Source: a virus
IMG/VR virus record: IMGVR_UViG_3300030106_000042
Coordinates: 1-30,789 of that record
Reading direction: 5' to 3' (one strand)
Length of the DNA stretch: 30,789 bases
Every line of letters begins with the position of its first letter. Position 1 is the first letter of the stretch. The notes under the pieces were generated by a model. That model had not been told where the DNA came from. It saw only the letters and a program-made list of their open reading frames with translations, and made no database searches. This document shows positions 30,755 through 30,789 of this stretch, one piece after another. The position numbers and the translations under genes were made by a program.

Positions 30755-30789
30755 ATGAGAAAAAGTAAAGGTATGAGAAGAATGGCTAA
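30755..30789 (+). CDS. Start of a further small gene (3' end missing)
   Basis: AAGGAG at 30743-30748 precedes ATG 30755. The readable product is MRKSKGMRRMA, a basic start I associate with short marine phage proteins. Only 11 codons are in the window, so nothing more can be said about function. Confidence 0.5.
   Translation, partial: MRKSKGMRRMA

Noticed and set aside
1-30789. tRNA genes, CRISPR arrays, insertion sequences, integrase or attachment sites
   Set aside because: No cloverleaf, regular direct-repeat array, transposase, integrase or flanking duplication was seen on reading; the window looks purely like a phage late region.

Overview
The window reads as one contiguous piece of an AT-rich, tailed double-stranded DNA phage genome, entirely coded on the + strand. 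It carries most of a virion-morphogenesis module of podovirus type. The diagnostic set is a Mu gpT-like HK97-fold major capsid protein, P22 gp4-like and adaptor-like neck proteins, a P22 gp10-like tail hub/DNA-stabilisation protein, and a run of large internal (ejection) virion proteins. The low GC, short intergenic gaps, ATGA and TAATG coupling, and many small proteins of types I associate with marine phages suggest an uncultured marine phage of a low-GC alphaproteobacterium such as SAR11. That host is an inference, and nothing in the window proves it. Portal, terminase, polymerase and integrase genes are absent, so the genome continues on both sides. Both ends are cut inside genes.

Layout. 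1-1340: a structural protein (5' end missing) and the major capsid protein, closed by a strong terminator. 1461-1926: a one-gene promoter-gene-terminator cassette (YodL-like protein). 2018-3354: two beta-rich virion proteins. 3347-5591: four small, basic, cysteine-paired proteins, an M15 peptidase, and an EF-hand protein. 5600-7314: neck/adaptor proteins. 7333-13110: tail fibre cluster, including a cupredoxin-like repeat protein and a LamG/SPRY-like fibre split into two genes, then a chaperone-like gene. 13115-16434: gp10-like hub and small coupled proteins. 16434-20313: accessory enzymes (2OG-Fe(II) oxygenase, SET-domain protein, GT-B and GT-A glycosyltransferases) around a monocistronic unknown gene with its own promoter and tandem terminators. 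20349-26767: ejection-type proteins. 26764-30720: a small membrane coiled-coil protein, a 1035-residue polyvalent protein (predicted ADP-ribosyltransferase plus methyltransferase), and a membrane protein. A last gene starts at 30755 and runs off the end.

Working together: capsid, neck and hub genes build a short-tailed virion. The fibre genes provide host recognition. The internal proteins and the polyvalent protein would be delivered with the DNA. The oxygenase, SET and glycosyltransferase genes could modify virion or host surface molecules. No tRNA, rRNA, CRISPR, insertion sequence or attachment site was seen, and no gene-free stretch exceeds 300 bases. All function calls come from reading protein sequence by eye, without database searches.
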